This document shows positions 53,414 through 62,459 of a stretch of DNA of 64,000 nucleotides, one piece after another (the first letter of the stretch is position 1; every line of letters starts with the position of its first letter). Below the pieces are notes generated by a model, which saw only the letters and a program-made list of their open reading frames with translations, did not search any database and was not told where the DNA came from. The position numbers and the translations under genes are program-made. The DNA comes from Acetobacter sp. 46_36 (GTDB taxonomy: Bacteria > Pseudomonadota > Alphaproteobacteria > RF32 > CAG-239): the NCBI GenBank assembly GCA_001917135.1, contig MNTT01000016.1:124518-188517 (forward strand). The letters are read 5' to 3'.

Positions 53414-55468
53414 ATGAAGGGCTGCGGGAAGAAGATGAAACGAGCGGCACGCAAGGTTTTATTGGCTGCGGGAGGTTTGGCCGTTCTGACGGGAGCGGCA
53501 TTGTTTTCCGGGAGATTGTTGCTGATTGCCGGAAAAACCGCGCCAAAGGTTGAAAAAGCGTATTTTCAAACAGCAGAAAATATTCCGCCTTTTTTAAAGC
53601 CTTATGCAGACATATTGGCGGAAGCGGCCAATGATACGGCAAACGGACGAACAAATGAAGCCGCGCATACAGCGGCCGGGGCGGCGGCGAGTTGCAAAAA
53701 TATCCGCATATATGCCGGAAACTGGTTTTCGGACAGCGATGCCCCGGATATCAGCGACGATGCCAAGCGTTGCGCCATTCTATGGCTTGGATCAAGACAG
53801 GGCATAATGACCGGCGGGCTGGAAAAATATTATGCCGTTTGGGCATCAACGCCCCTGTTGCGGACGTATCTGCAAAATGCGGGAATTCAGGCGGCATATA
53901 TGCCGCTATTTTACCTGCCTGATGAAAAGGCGGTCGTTTCCGGATATAGCAAGGCTGATGCCGAATATAACGGAGCCGCTTCTGAGATGCTGCAGAAAAG
54001 CCATATTGCAGAAAAACACCATAGAGGCGGAATGTTTTTTGCCATCGTTGGCAATCCGCCTTTTATTGAAGATATTTTGCGAGAAAAAGCCCTGCCCTAT
54101 CGCCGCTATGAGCTTGACAAACCGGAACAGGCGGCGCAGATGATGCGGGAAATGCCGCAGCAAAAGGCGATTTTTGCGGAAAAGACTGCTCTCGGTACGC
54201 AGACACTCGACATACATCCGCTGTTTTTAGCCGCAGCTGCGAGGGAAATTCCGTTAATTATGCCATGGATATGGCCCAAAGAGGATACCGTCAACCTGTT
54301 TAACGACAGGGTAAGCTTCTACCCTGACAAGTCAGGCGCGGAAAAGCTGGTCGCAGAAGTTGAACAGGCAGAGAAGAAACAAGACATCAGGCTGCCGGTT
54401 CAAAAACGCGCGGCAAAAGCAGCGCTGCTGGCGCGGCGGGAATATTCGGCAGAAAGCGCCGGAAAGCGCGTCCGGCAGGCTCTGGCGATGCAGCCTGACC
54501 AGTATAAACGCCCCGGCAGCATTTTTCTGCCATCGGAGAAAAGCAGTATCAATATAGACATTCCGACAGCAATCGGGCATTATACCGCCGGAGACTATGC
54601 GCTGGCTTCCGATTTGGCGGAGGGGCTGACGCGGGGCGGCGCAAAGGTTGACCTGACGTTCTATAATTCCCTATACAAATATCCGGCGGAAACGAACATT
54701 CTCCTGCGCGGGTTTCTGCCGCCGTTTGCGGACGATCTCAGCGCCAAAACAAACATCATCTATCTTGCCTATGCCCAGTTTGGCGAAGACGGGCGGCGGG
54801 AGCTGCTTCCCACGGATGAGGCATATCTGGAGGCTGTTGCCGAGAGTGCCCGCCAGGCAGACGCTTTGGCAACGGCGTCGCAGAAACTGGCAGAGCAGCT
54901 GCGGGCAAAAGGCATTCCGGCGCATTATATTCCGCAATTTACCGATACGGCACGGTTTTATCCTGATTTTGAAGAAAGCCTGAAAAGTGATGTTTTATTT
55001 GTCGGGGCAAACACGTTTTACCGCACGGCGGTGCCTTTTCTGCAACAGCGCGGCATCGCGGTCGACGTTTACGGTCCGAAATGGCCGATTGGAACGGCAA
55101 AAGCAAACTATGCCGACAACCGGATTTTACGCAAATATTACAGCTCAGCCAAAATCGTCCTCAACGATACGCGCGAGGGAATGAAAAGATTCGGTTTTAT
55201 CAGCAACCGGATTTTTGATGCGACAGCCTGCGGAACGCTGGTCATCTCCGACTATATGCCCGAGATTGAAGCGATATACGGCGACAGCGTGCCAATGTAC
55301 AAAAACGGCGATGAGCTGGCGCGGCTGGTACGCTATTACCTTGACCCGGCTCACGAGCCGGAACGGCGGGAAAAGGCGGCACGGGCAAGAGAAATCACGC
55401 TGAGGCATTTTACGGCAGAACAGGCTGCGGAGAAATTCCAAGAAATTATACATAACATTAAAAAGTAG
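53414..55468 (+). CDS. CgeB-like GT-B glycosyltransferase with membrane anchor
   Basis: 684 residues; a second in-frame ATG at 53435 is equally plausible (GGGAAG just before it). N-terminal helix (about 15-40) anchors the protein. The C-terminal 200 residues match CgeB-type glycosyltransferases: SDVLFVGANTFYRT, KIVLNDTREGMKRFGFISNR, IFDATACGTLVISD and the final YYLDPAHEPERREKAARARE. A putative second Rossmann-like region precedes it (GHYTAGDYALASDLAEGLTR). Likely glycosylates an envelope or protein acceptor; substrate unknown. It starts 9 bp after the DUF805 gene. Confidence 0.65.
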   Translation: MKGCGKKMKRAARKVLLAAGGLAVLTGAALFSGRLLLIAGKTAPKVEKAYFQTAENIPPFLKPYADILAEAANDTANGRTNEAAHTAAGAAASCKNIRIYAGNWFSDSDAPDISDDAKRCAILWLGSRQGIMTGGLEKYYAVWASTPLLRTYLQNAGIQAAYMPLFYLPDEKAVVSGYSKADAEYNGAASEMLQKSHIAEKHHRGGMFFAIVGNPPFIEDILREKALPYRRYELDKPEQAAQMMREMPQQKAIFAEKTALGTQTLDIHPLFLAAAAREIPLIMPWIWPKEDTVNLFNDRVSFYPDKSGAEKLVAEVEQAEKKQDIRLPVQKRAAKAALLARREYSAESAGKRVRQALAMQPDQYKRPGSIFLPSEKSSINIDIPTAIGHYTAGDYALASDLAEGLTRGGAKVDLTFYNSLYKYPAETNILLRGFLPPFADDLSAKTNIIYLAYAQFGEDGRRELLPTDEAYLEAVAESARQADALATASQKLAEQLRAKGIPAHYIPQFTDTARFYPDFEESLKSDVLFVGANTFYRTAVPFLQQRGIAVDVYGPKWPIGTAKANYADNRILRKYYSSAKIVLNDTREGMKRFGFISNRIFDATACGTLVISDYMPEIEAIYGDSVPMYKNGDELARLVRYYLDPAHEPERREKAARAREITLRHFTAEQAAEKFQEIIHNIKK

Positions 55469-55538
55469 TCTTTAACAAAAAAAATCATGAGTGGGATAAA
55501 ACGAACCGCGGATAAAAGGCTAAGGCTATAGAAACATA

Positions 55539-55566
55539 TTGACAAAAAAATATTGTATGGTATGAA
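55539..55566 (+). promoter_or_regulatory. Candidate promoter of the 55623-56144 gene
   Basis: TTGACA (55539-55544), 16-bp spacer, TATGAA (55561-55566), followed by an AT-rich leader of about 50 nt. Confidence 0.5.
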
Positions 55567-55622
55567 CTCGAGAGATATTATAGAATTATGTTCATTTTTT
55601 GTGTTATTAAAATTTTTATGCT

Positions 55623-56144
55623 ATGGATTTTCTTACATTAATCAAAGATGGCAAGCATACAGCCATTGTAAGCTACGTTAAAGGTTGCAAATGTCTGAGT
55701 ATTGACGAAGAACTAGCTCTTATCAGCCGTGGCAACCATGAAGAAATTATGAGCTATATTGCCCATCACTGGTTGGAAATTGAACCTTTTGAAGCTTTTC
55801 TGAAGCGGGGAAATTTGAATGAAGTCCGGTTTTATATTGCAAGACATGGTTTATATGCCGACAGTGCGCTTTGTGAAGCTGTTTTTCAGTTTGGCCGCAG
55901 CATTACGGCGGAGGTTGTCAGTTATATGCTGAGGGAACGTTATGCAGAGAAAACCGGGAATTATCGCGCGCCGATTAAATGGGCGGAAGTTGAATGTATG
56001 CTTATTAAAACGGAAGATCACTGTGCCCTGCGCCAGTATATCAGCCAGGTACAGCTGGAAAAGAAATCGCATGACCTGCTAAAATTGAAGGGTTCGGCCG
56101 AAGACCTGTTGGTTTACGACCTTGTGTGGAACGGACAGCCCTAA
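55623..56144 (+). CDS. Hypothetical protein, SD-less start
   Basis: 173 residues, helical, with HxxxIMSYIA and VRFYIARHGLY repeats that look like paired helices (HEAT or ankyrin-like). No signal peptide. ATGGAT start without a Shine-Dalgarno site. A terminator follows 43 bp downstream, so it is monocistronic. Composition resembles the 29943-30653 orphan, but alignment by eye is not convincing. Confidence 0.6.
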   Translation: MDFLTLIKDGKHTAIVSYVKGCKCLSIDEELALISRGNHEEIMSYIAHHWLEIEPFEAFLKRGNLNEVRFYIARHGLYADSALCEAVFQFGRSITAEVVSYMLRERYAEKTGNYRAPIKWAEVECMLIKTEDHCALRQYISQVQLEKKSHDLLKLKGSAEDLLVYDLVWNGQP

Positions 56145-56187
56145 ACCGCAGCTCACCAACAGGCAAAAGCAATCATGACAGAAAAAG

Positions 56188-56222
56188 AGGCTTTGTTCCA
56201 TAACGGAGCAGAGCCTTTTTTT
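56188..56222 (+). terminator. Rho-independent terminator
   Basis: Stem AGGCTTTGTTCC / GGAGCAGAGCCT (12 bp with G-U pairs), 5-nt loop, T-run of seven. Confidence 0.8.
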
Positions 56223-56295
56223 ATGCCGGATTGCGGCATTTTACAGCGGAGCTGAGAGCGGAGAAATTCCGGAAAATCATAAACGAGGTCGGGCA

Positions 56296-58317
56296 CTAAT
56301 CAGCTGCGGTTCCAGAGTTGTTTGGCTCTGAGCTGCCCGGTTCCAAAGCGGTTCGGTTCCAGAGCCGGCCGGTTTCGGGGCGGTAATAACAGACGCCGGT
56401 CGTCAGGTTGACAAAGCCGCCGTCGCGCAGCGGTATTTCCCGCCCGTCCAGCTTTACCTGTCCCAAAGAAAACTCTATCCGCCCTTTATAGATGCAGCTT
56501 TGTTTATTGCAGACAACCGGGTCGCCGGCGGGAACGGCGTATTTGCCTTTGGTTTTGGTGCCGGTCCACATTTTTTCCAGAAATTTGTTTTTATGATAAC
56601 GGGAGGCGACCAGTTTTCCGGCAGGGTTTTTGTAGGCATACGTCGTGCCTTTGGCGTCGAAGACAAAATCCGGGCGCGGGCTGAAACAGATGCTGACAAC
56701 GCCGGCGACTATCCCGGCAATCCCCCAGAAACGCCATTTTGCCTGCCAGATACAGAGCCAGAGCAAGCCGAACGTCAGCAACAATATGCCCCAGTCCGGC
56801 AGGGTTCCGACGCCCTCGCCCGCCTTGGCGCCGGGCAGCGCCGCTACCCATGCGGTGATTTGGTTGATTACATCGATGCCAGCGGCAAACGGCCTGACAG
56901 CATAAGCGCCAAGCCCGAACGGCAGGCTTATCAGAAACAACAACAGCGCAGGCATAACCCAGAAACCGATGACCGGCCCCGCCAGCAGGTTGCCGAGGCT
57001 GGTATAGACCGAAATCTGGCTGAAATAATAGACGCCGTACGGCAGCGTCATCAGGCTGGCAACCAAATCCGATACCAAAAGCCCGGCCATATAGGCAACG
57101 AACTTTCCGAACAGGCTGCGGCTGTCCAGCCAGCGGTGCAGCCGGGCGGCGTTCTTTTCATAAAAAGCAACCAGGCCGAGCACGGCGGCAAAAGACATCA
57201 GAAACCCGGGCGACACAACCGCTTCGGGCGTTATGGCGACGACGACCAGCATCGCAAACGCCCACAGGCGCAGCGAGACGGTACGGCGGTTAAACAAAAC
57301 GGCAACCAAAACCAGCGTCGTCATCACGAACGCGCGGATGCAGGAAACACTCTGCCCGGAAATAAGAAAATACGCAAACGTAAAGAAAACGGATACGACG
57401 GCGGCGGGTTTGCGCAAATCGTACCGCCCTTCGCCCAACGGAAACAGGGTTGCACGTATCAGGAAAAAGACCAAGAGCGCAATAATGCTCATGTGCATTC
57501 CGGAAATAGAAAGGAAATGCGCCAGACCCGAGGTGCGGTAATCGTTATTCAGTTGTTCGGAAATCGTGCTGCGGTCGCCGATGGTCAGCGCTTTGGCGAT
57601 GGCGCCGGCGTCTTTGGGAGTGTTGGCGTCAATCAGCTCCTTGATGTACGTCCGAATACGGGTTATCGTATCCGCTGCCGGGTTTGCCGCCACGGCGGGG
57701 CATTCTACCTGAAATACGGGGCCGACAGTATAGCCGACAGCGCTCAAGCCTTTATAGAAGTTAGCTCGGTCAAACTTATAGTTGCTCAGCGGGTTGGGCG
57801 TAAATCCCTGCGGCAGCTTGGCGACAAGCTCAACGCAGACGCCGGGTTTCAGCCATGGTTCGGAAAAATTCAGGCTGATGCGGAAATCGCCTTTCAAGTC
57901 CCGCTCGAAATTATTGACATCGGACAACAACAGCCGCGGGCGATTGTTGGAATTATAATCCATATCCTTAACCCGGCCACGCAAATAGCTGATTTCAGGC
58001 AAGTCATGTTCCAAATTGCGGGCACGGTACATCGCATCGGCCTTGGCCATGCTCAGCCCGAGCAAAAATACCGCGGCATACGTCAGGAGCTTGAACTGCC
58101 CGTCCCGGCGGCGCGTCAGCCACAACAACAGCAGCACGGCTTCAAGATAGCCGACAATCACCCAGGCCGACAGTTCCAGCGGCAATGCAAAGTAAAACGC
58201 CGCGCCGGATGCAAAAGCTACAGCATACCAGATTATCAGGCTTTCCGCCTCGTTTTGATAATTTTCGGCCGCATACAGCTTCAACCGCAGCCATTGTTTG
58301 CGGAGCCACCACCTCAC
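56296..58317 (-). CDS. comEC: ComEC/Rec2 DNA-uptake channel protein
   Basis: 673 residues from GTG 58317, preferred because GGAGG (minus strand, 58331-58327) lies 9 nt upstream and it begins 4 nt after the lpxB stop; an upstream TTG would overlap lpxB. Multipass membrane protein with the competence core GLAHFLSISGMHMSIIALLV, SGQSVSCIRAFVMTTLVL and SPGFLMSFAAVLGLVAFY. The C-terminal domain is a shortened beta-rich region without a clear metallo-beta-lactamase motif. ComEC carries single-stranded DNA across the inner membrane in natural transformation. Confidence 0.85.
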   Translation of the reverse strand: MRWWLRKQWLRLKLYAAENYQNEAESLIIWYAVAFASGAAFYFALPLELSAWVIVGYLEAVLLLLWLTRRRDGQFKLLTYAAVFLLGLSMAKADAMYRARNLEHDLPEISYLRGRVKDMDYNSNNRPRLLLSDVNNFERDLKGDFRISLNFSEPWLKPGVCVELVAKLPQGFTPNPLSNYKFDRANFYKGLSAVGYTVGPVFQVECPAVAANPAADTITRIRTYIKELIDANTPKDAGAIAKALTIGDRSTISEQLNNDYRTSGLAHFLSISGMHMSIIALLVFFLIRATLFPLGEGRYDLRKPAAVVSVFFTFAYFLISGQSVSCIRAFVMTTLVLVAVLFNRRTVSLRLWAFAMLVVVAITPEAVVSPGFLMSFAAVLGLVAFYEKNAARLHRWLDSRSLFGKFVAYMAGLLVSDLVASLMTLPYGVYYFSQISVYTSLGNLLAGPVIGFWVMPALLLFLISLPFGLGAYAVRPFAAGIDVINQITAWVAALPGAKAGEGVGTLPDWGILLLTFGLLWLCIWQAKWRFWGIAGIVAGVVSICFSPRPDFVFDAKGTTYAYKNPAGKLVASRYHKNKFLEKMWTGTKTKGKYAVPAGDPVVCNKQSCIYKGRIEFSLGQVKLDGREIPLRDGGFVNLTTGVCYYRPETGRLWNRTALEPGSSEPNNSGTAAD

Positions 58318-58321
58318 CGGA

Positions 58322-59659
58322 TTATGCCTCCGGTGTCCGAGGTGCCGGGGCGGACAGCCTTTCGGGAGCAACGCGGGCGGCGGGTTCAGGGATTTTATGC
58401 GGTGCCGCGGAGGTATCCGAACCGGCGGAAATTGGCGTGGTGGAAGCGTCCGAACCGGCGGAAATTGGCGTGATGGAAGCGTCTAGGGCAGCAGATGAGG
58501 CGTTGGCACCATTTATCTCCCGCAGCACGATTTCCGCAGCACGGCGGCTCGGGTTTATTTTGCCCGCGCCCATCAGGCGGCGCAGCTCTTCCATTTTATT
58601 TTGAAATTGGGTACGCGGGGCTGCATTTTCCGTATCCAAAAATTTCGCCACCTCGCCCGCCACGTTTTCAGGCGTGCATGCTTCCTGCAGAAGCTCAGGC
58701 ACAGTACTATCGTTCATCAGGATATTGGGCAGGTTGACGGAACGGATTTTCAGCAGGTGGCGCGCCAGCCACGCCGTCAGCGGCGCAACCTTATAAGCGA
58801 TGATATGCGGGATTTTCATTATCGCCAGTTCCAGAGACACGGTTCCAGACGCCGCCATTGCCGCTGAGGCGGCTGCCCTCGCCCCGTTGCGTTCCTCTCT
58901 GCCAGCGACAATCATCACATCATCGGCGCCGTTTTCCGCCACCATACGGCGCACCTGCTGCTCTACGGTCTTGACTGTGGGCAGGACAAACTGCAAGTCG
59001 GCGTATTTTTGCCGCAGCAGCGCGGCGGCTTCCAGGAACACCGGCAACAGGCGGCTGACCTCGTTATGGCGCGAACCGGGCAAAATCAGGACAATCCGCT
59101 TATCAGGTGAAATACCCGACTTGCGGCAAAATTCTTCCGCCGCCGTTTCCGGCACCGTATTTTCGATTACCGGATGCCCGACAAAATCCGACGGCAGATG
59201 ATGGGGGATAAAATATGCCGGTTCGTTCGGAAACAGTGTCAGCAGGCGGTCTACATACTTATACATCGTTTTGGCCCGTCCCTTTTTCCACGCCCAGACC
59301 TGCGGCGCGACATAATGCATCTGCGGCACTTTAATCTTTTGGCGGCGCAGGGCTTTATGCACGCGGGAGGAAAAGCTCCAGCTGTCTATGGTAACGACAA
59401 TGTCCGGCTTTTGGGCGGCGATGTCAGCGACGGTTTCGCGAATGCGGCGCAGAACTTTCGGAATGCTCGGAATAACCTCCGCCAGCCCCATAACCGCCAG
59501 GTCGCTGATGTCAAACAGGGATTTAAGTCCCTCCTCTTTCATATTTTCGCCGCCGACGCCGGCAAATTCCGCCTCCGGCGCAAGTTCTTTCAACGCGTGC
59601 ATTAAACGGGCGCCGAGCATATCTCCCGACGGTTCCCCGGCTATCAGATATATTTTCAT
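58322..59659 (-). CDS. lpxB: Lipid-A-disaccharide synthase
   Basis: Joins UDP-2,3-diacylglucosamine and lipid X to make lipid A disaccharide phosphate. 445 residues. Visible signatures: IYLIAGEPSGDMLGARLMHAL at the N-terminus (AGEPSGD), FAGVGGENM, VTIDSWSFSSRV, MHYVAPQVWAWKKGR and VLILPGSRHNEV. The GT-B domain ends near residue 385; the rest is an Ala/Ser/Pro tail containing two nearly identical 11-residue units (from the 33-bp repeat at 58416-58481). Its ATG overlaps the lpxI stop by 4 bp (ATGA), coupling translation. Confidence 0.93.
   Translation of the reverse strand: MKIYLIAGEPSGDMLGARLMHALKELAPEAEFAGVGGENMKEEGLKSLFDISDLAVMGLAEVIPSIPKVLRRIRETVADIAAQKPDIVVTIDSWSFSSRVHKALRRQKIKVPQMHYVAPQVWAWKKGRAKTMYKYVDRLLTLFPNEPAYFIPHHLPSDFVGHPVIENTVPETAAEEFCRKSGISPDKRIVLILPGSRHNEVSRLLPVFLEAAALLRQKYADLQFVLPTVKTVEQQVRRMVAENGADDVMIVAGREERNGARAAASAAMAASGTVSLELAIMKIPHIIAYKVAPLTAWLARHLLKIRSVNLPNILMNDSTVPELLQEACTPENVAGEVAKFLDTENAAPRTQFQNKMEELRRLMGAGKINPSRRAAEIVLREINGANASSAALDASITPISAGSDASTTPISAGSDTSAAPHKIPEPAARVAPERLSAPAPRTPEA
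58416..58481. repeat. 33-bp in-frame tandem repeat inside lpxB
   Basis: Copies at 58416-58448 and 58449-58481 differ at one base, so the duplication is recent. It extends the C-terminal tail by 11 residues. Confidence 0.9.
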
Positions 59660-60534
59660 GCTTCATACTCCGACGGAATTATGCCTTTGATGAACAGGCC
59701 ATACTCGTTTGCCAGCCTTATCACTTCCGGCTCATTGACTATCAGGGTGTTACCGGCGTGGACGGCTATCCCTTTCAGGCCGCTTTTATGCGCGTTTTCC
59801 ACCGTGCGCGTGCCGATGGTCGGCAGGTCGATGCGCATATCCTGCTGAGGCTTGCGCAGTTTTACAAGTATCGGGGCCTTTCCTTTGCGCACATAATCGG
59901 CGCACCTTTTAATCAGCCTGTCGGTTCCCTCTATTCCCTCAGCGCCTAAAACCAGCCCCTGCTGGACAATAACCGACTGGCCGACATCAAGCTTGCCCAA
60001 AGCGGAAGCTACTTCTACGCCGCGGCGAATATCTTCTTCATCGGCTTTATCAGGCTTCTTTTTGGTCAGCACGCCTTCGTGCGCCAGCAAATCCGGAACA
60101 ACTTCCTGAATGCCGACGACTTTCATCCCGTCGGCCTCGATTTCTTTTACCAAGGCACGGAGAATACCGTCATCGCCCAAAGCTTTGGCGCCGAGTTTGG
60201 CAAAAAACGCCGCGGTGCGCAAATCCGGCACCAGTTCGGAAAACGTCGGCCGTTTAATGGTGCCTATCAGAACGATTTCCTTAACGCCCTCTTCCTTAAA
60301 GCGTTTAAATCCGGTGCCGGCCTGCCCTATCCGTATCCATTCGTGCGCCACGTCTTTAGTAAAAATCTTTTCATCGGCATTGGCATGAATAGCCAGAGCA
60401 TAATACGGGCGATTGTGCGCACGGCACCAGTCTATCAGCCGCTTGGGCAACTCGCCGCCGCCGGCAACGATGCCCAGTTTGCGGTCGGGATTGCGGGTAA
60501 TATCCTTTTCTTCCGCGGATACGGTTTCCTGCAT
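59656..60534 (-). CDS. lpxI: UDP-2,3-diacylglucosamine pyrophosphatase (LpxI)
   Basis: Hydrolyses UDP-2,3-diacylglucosamine to lipid X, replacing LpxH in most alphaproteobacteria. 292 residues from ATG 60534 (AAGGA at 9-10 nt); ATG 60540 is also possible. N-terminal KLGIVAGGGELPKRLIDWCR, EWIRIGQAGTGFKRFKE, and the C-terminal catalytic region DRLIKRCADY, ILVKLRKPQQDMRIDLPTIG and GLKGIAVHAGNTLIV fit the family. Same operon as lpxB and comEC. Confidence 0.9.
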   Translation of the reverse strand: MQETVSAEEKDITRNPDRKLGIVAGGGELPKRLIDWCRAHNRPYYALAIHANADEKIFTKDVAHEWIRIGQAGTGFKRFKEEGVKEIVLIGTIKRPTFSELVPDLRTAAFFAKLGAKALGDDGILRALVKEIEADGMKVVGIQEVVPDLLAHEGVLTKKKPDKADEEDIRRGVEVASALGKLDVGQSVIVQQGLVLGAEGIEGTDRLIKRCADYVRKGKAPILVKLRKPQQDMRIDLPTIGTRTVENAHKSGLKGIAVHAGNTLIVNEPEVIRLANEYGLFIKGIIPSEYEA

Positions 60535-60619
60535 AGTCATTTTCCTTATCAAGGTTTGGCAAATTTATGCTTTCGTTATACCATCGGGCAAAAAAATTGC
60601 AAAATATTAAAAATTATTA

Positions 60620-60647
60620 TTGACAACTATTTTTTTTAGGGTTATAT
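60620..60647 (+). promoter_or_regulatory. Promoter of initiator tRNA
   Basis: TTGACA (60620-60625), 16-bp spacer, TTATAT (60642-60647). Confidence 0.7.
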
Positions 60648-60679
60648 GTCTGTTTGTTGTTCAGGCAGCGTTCATATAT

Positions 60680-60756
<77 letters not shown>

Positions 60757-60761
60757 TTTAG

Positions 60762-60792
60762 AAAAGAGGAAGTTTATACTTCCTCTTTTTTT
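60762..60792 (+). terminator. Terminator of initiator tRNA
   Basis: Perfect 12-bp stem AAAAGAGGAAGT / ACTTCCTCTTTT, 4-nt loop, T-run. Confidence 0.85.
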
Positions 60793-60923
60793 GTATCTGC
60801 GGTATTTTGCAAAATTAAAGAAGCTACGGGATTCATTTTTTATTTTGACAGTGCGCCGGAACTACAAATCCGGTTAGTTAATTATATCCGGAATTTCAGT
60901 TAATTATATTTTACGGTATGGCA

Positions 60924-62456
60924 TCAGGCTACTTTTGCTTTTTCGTCCGCAGCAGGAAGATACCCTTTGCCCTCAGCGGCAATACGCGCTGCATCCGGAT
61001 ATTCCAAAGTTTCCATCCGCCTCAAAAAGGCGGACAGCCAGACTGAGTCCAAAGTCGTGTCATAAGGCCGGGAAAGGCGAAAATACGTTGCAGTATAAAA
61101 ACGCCACCAGCGGACGGCAAACTCCATACTGTCCCGCAGAAGACCGACAGCTGGCGAATTTGCTTCCGCACCGGATTCCGAAAGCGCAGACGCAATGGGA
61201 CGGAAAATCCCGTTACAAACCTTGTCAAAATAATGATGCGGAACGAGCGTCAGCTGCCAACAGTCGGCGGCCCGGCTTTCCCTGTCATATACCTCCGGCG
61301 GCAGGGGCTGCTTATAAAGAGGAGTGGCAAAACCTTCCGGCGTTTTTTCCACGGGGTAAAGCGAGGCGCCGTTCCGGCGGTAAGCTTCCATATCCGGCGG
61401 ACAGGCAAGCGACCGTACGACTTCCTGCATGGTTTCCAGTTCCTGCAGCAGATGTTTCCGGTCGGGATGCAAAATATCCAAAAGAGGATTCAGACAATCG
61501 CGTTTCAAATGATACAGCTTTTCGGAAAACGATTGCAGGAGAAAATACTTGTTCAGCTGATAATTAAAAGAGATGCCGAAATATGGAATAACACAACATC
61601 CGCGGCAGGTTTCCAATGTGCCGGACGAAAGGGCACTGCGGCGAAAAGCGGCACTGTCCAAAGCTGCGTTCAAATCTTTGTTCCAGGCGACGTTTTCGCT
61701 TACGGCGTGATAGCACGGCAGCACCAGGCTGCCGTCGGGCGCAAAAGTCAGCGTATGGCGGTTGGCCGAACAAGGCGGCAGCTGCGACGGAGAAGAAGTT
61801 CGGAAAAATTCCATAAAATGCAGCAAAACAACCGTGTACGCATCAAAAATCCGGTTGACTATATCGGAAATATATGCCGAAATACGGTAAGTTCCGCCCT
61901 TGTCCATATAGGGAAACATCGGGCTCAGGTAAATCAGGGCATGATGCCGCTGCGCATAAGATATCATATTGTCAAGCTCATTTATATTGCCATCGGTAAC
62001 GACAGTCATTATTTTCGGCGCCCGCACGGAAGCAATTTCGGCAACCGTTTTTTTGACATTTTCACAGGCATCTATACCGCGTATCTGCCTGTATGCAGCA
62101 CTATTGAGCGTATCCAGCGACGTATTGAACTTATCGGCGGCGAATGCCACTTCAAGCATTTTGCGTTTAGAGGCAGAGGCAATGCAGTTTGAGGTTACCT
62201 CGGTTTTTATGCCCAGCTTTTTGGCATATTCAATGACTTCTGCCAAATGCGGATACAGCGTTGGCTCGCCGCCGGTAAAATCTATGTAGCGGACGCCGTG
62301 TTCCCGGCATTGTTTCACCAAGAGGCAGGCATCTTCCGCGGACAGCTCGGGCACGTTTTTGAAGGCGGGATTCTGCCAGACGTTGCAATAGCTGCAGCGC
62401 GAATTGCAGCGATAAGTAACATAAAAACGCGCACAATAGAAATTCTGACCGTTCAT
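60924..62456 (-). CDS. Radical SAM protein, SPASM-like C-terminus
   Basis: 510 residues. Cys17-x3-Cys21-x2-Cys24 (CNSRCSYC) binds the SAM-cluster. TGGEPTLYP follows, then a TIM-barrel-like region. A second Cys-rich site at about 285-292 (TCRGCC) suggests a partial SPASM/twitch cluster. The C-terminal third is variable and unrecognised. Such proteins modify peptides, sugars or cofactors by radical chemistry. It starts 3 nt after the aminotransferase stop, with AAAGGATAAAAG overlapping that stop, so it is translationally coupled. Target unknown. Confidence 0.7.
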   Translation of the reverse strand: MNGQNFYCARFYVTYRCNSRCSYCNVWQNPAFKNVPELSAEDACLLVKQCREHGVRYIDFTGGEPTLYPHLAEVIEYAKKLGIKTEVTSNCIASASKRKMLEVAFAADKFNTSLDTLNSAAYRQIRGIDACENVKKTVAEIASVRAPKIMTVVTDGNINELDNMISYAQRHHALIYLSPMFPYMDKGGTYRISAYISDIVNRIFDAYTVVLLHFMEFFRTSSPSQLPPCSANRHTLTFAPDGSLVLPCYHAVSENVAWNKDLNAALDSAAFRRSALSSGTLETCRGCCVIPYFGISFNYQLNKYFLLQSFSEKLYHLKRDCLNPLLDILHPDRKHLLQELETMQEVVRSLACPPDMEAYRRNGASLYPVEKTPEGFATPLYKQPLPPEVYDRESRAADCWQLTLVPHHYFDKVCNGIFRPIASALSESGAEANSPAVGLLRDSMEFAVRWWRFYTATYFRLSRPYDTTLDSVWLSAFLRRMETLEYPDAARIAAEGKGYLPAADEKAKVA

Positions 62457-62459
62457 CTT

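Noticed and set aside
56500..58473. 657-codon plus-strand ORF opposite comEC
   Set aside because: Gln/Arg/Gly-rich shadow of comEC with no start signal; comEC has clear family motifs.
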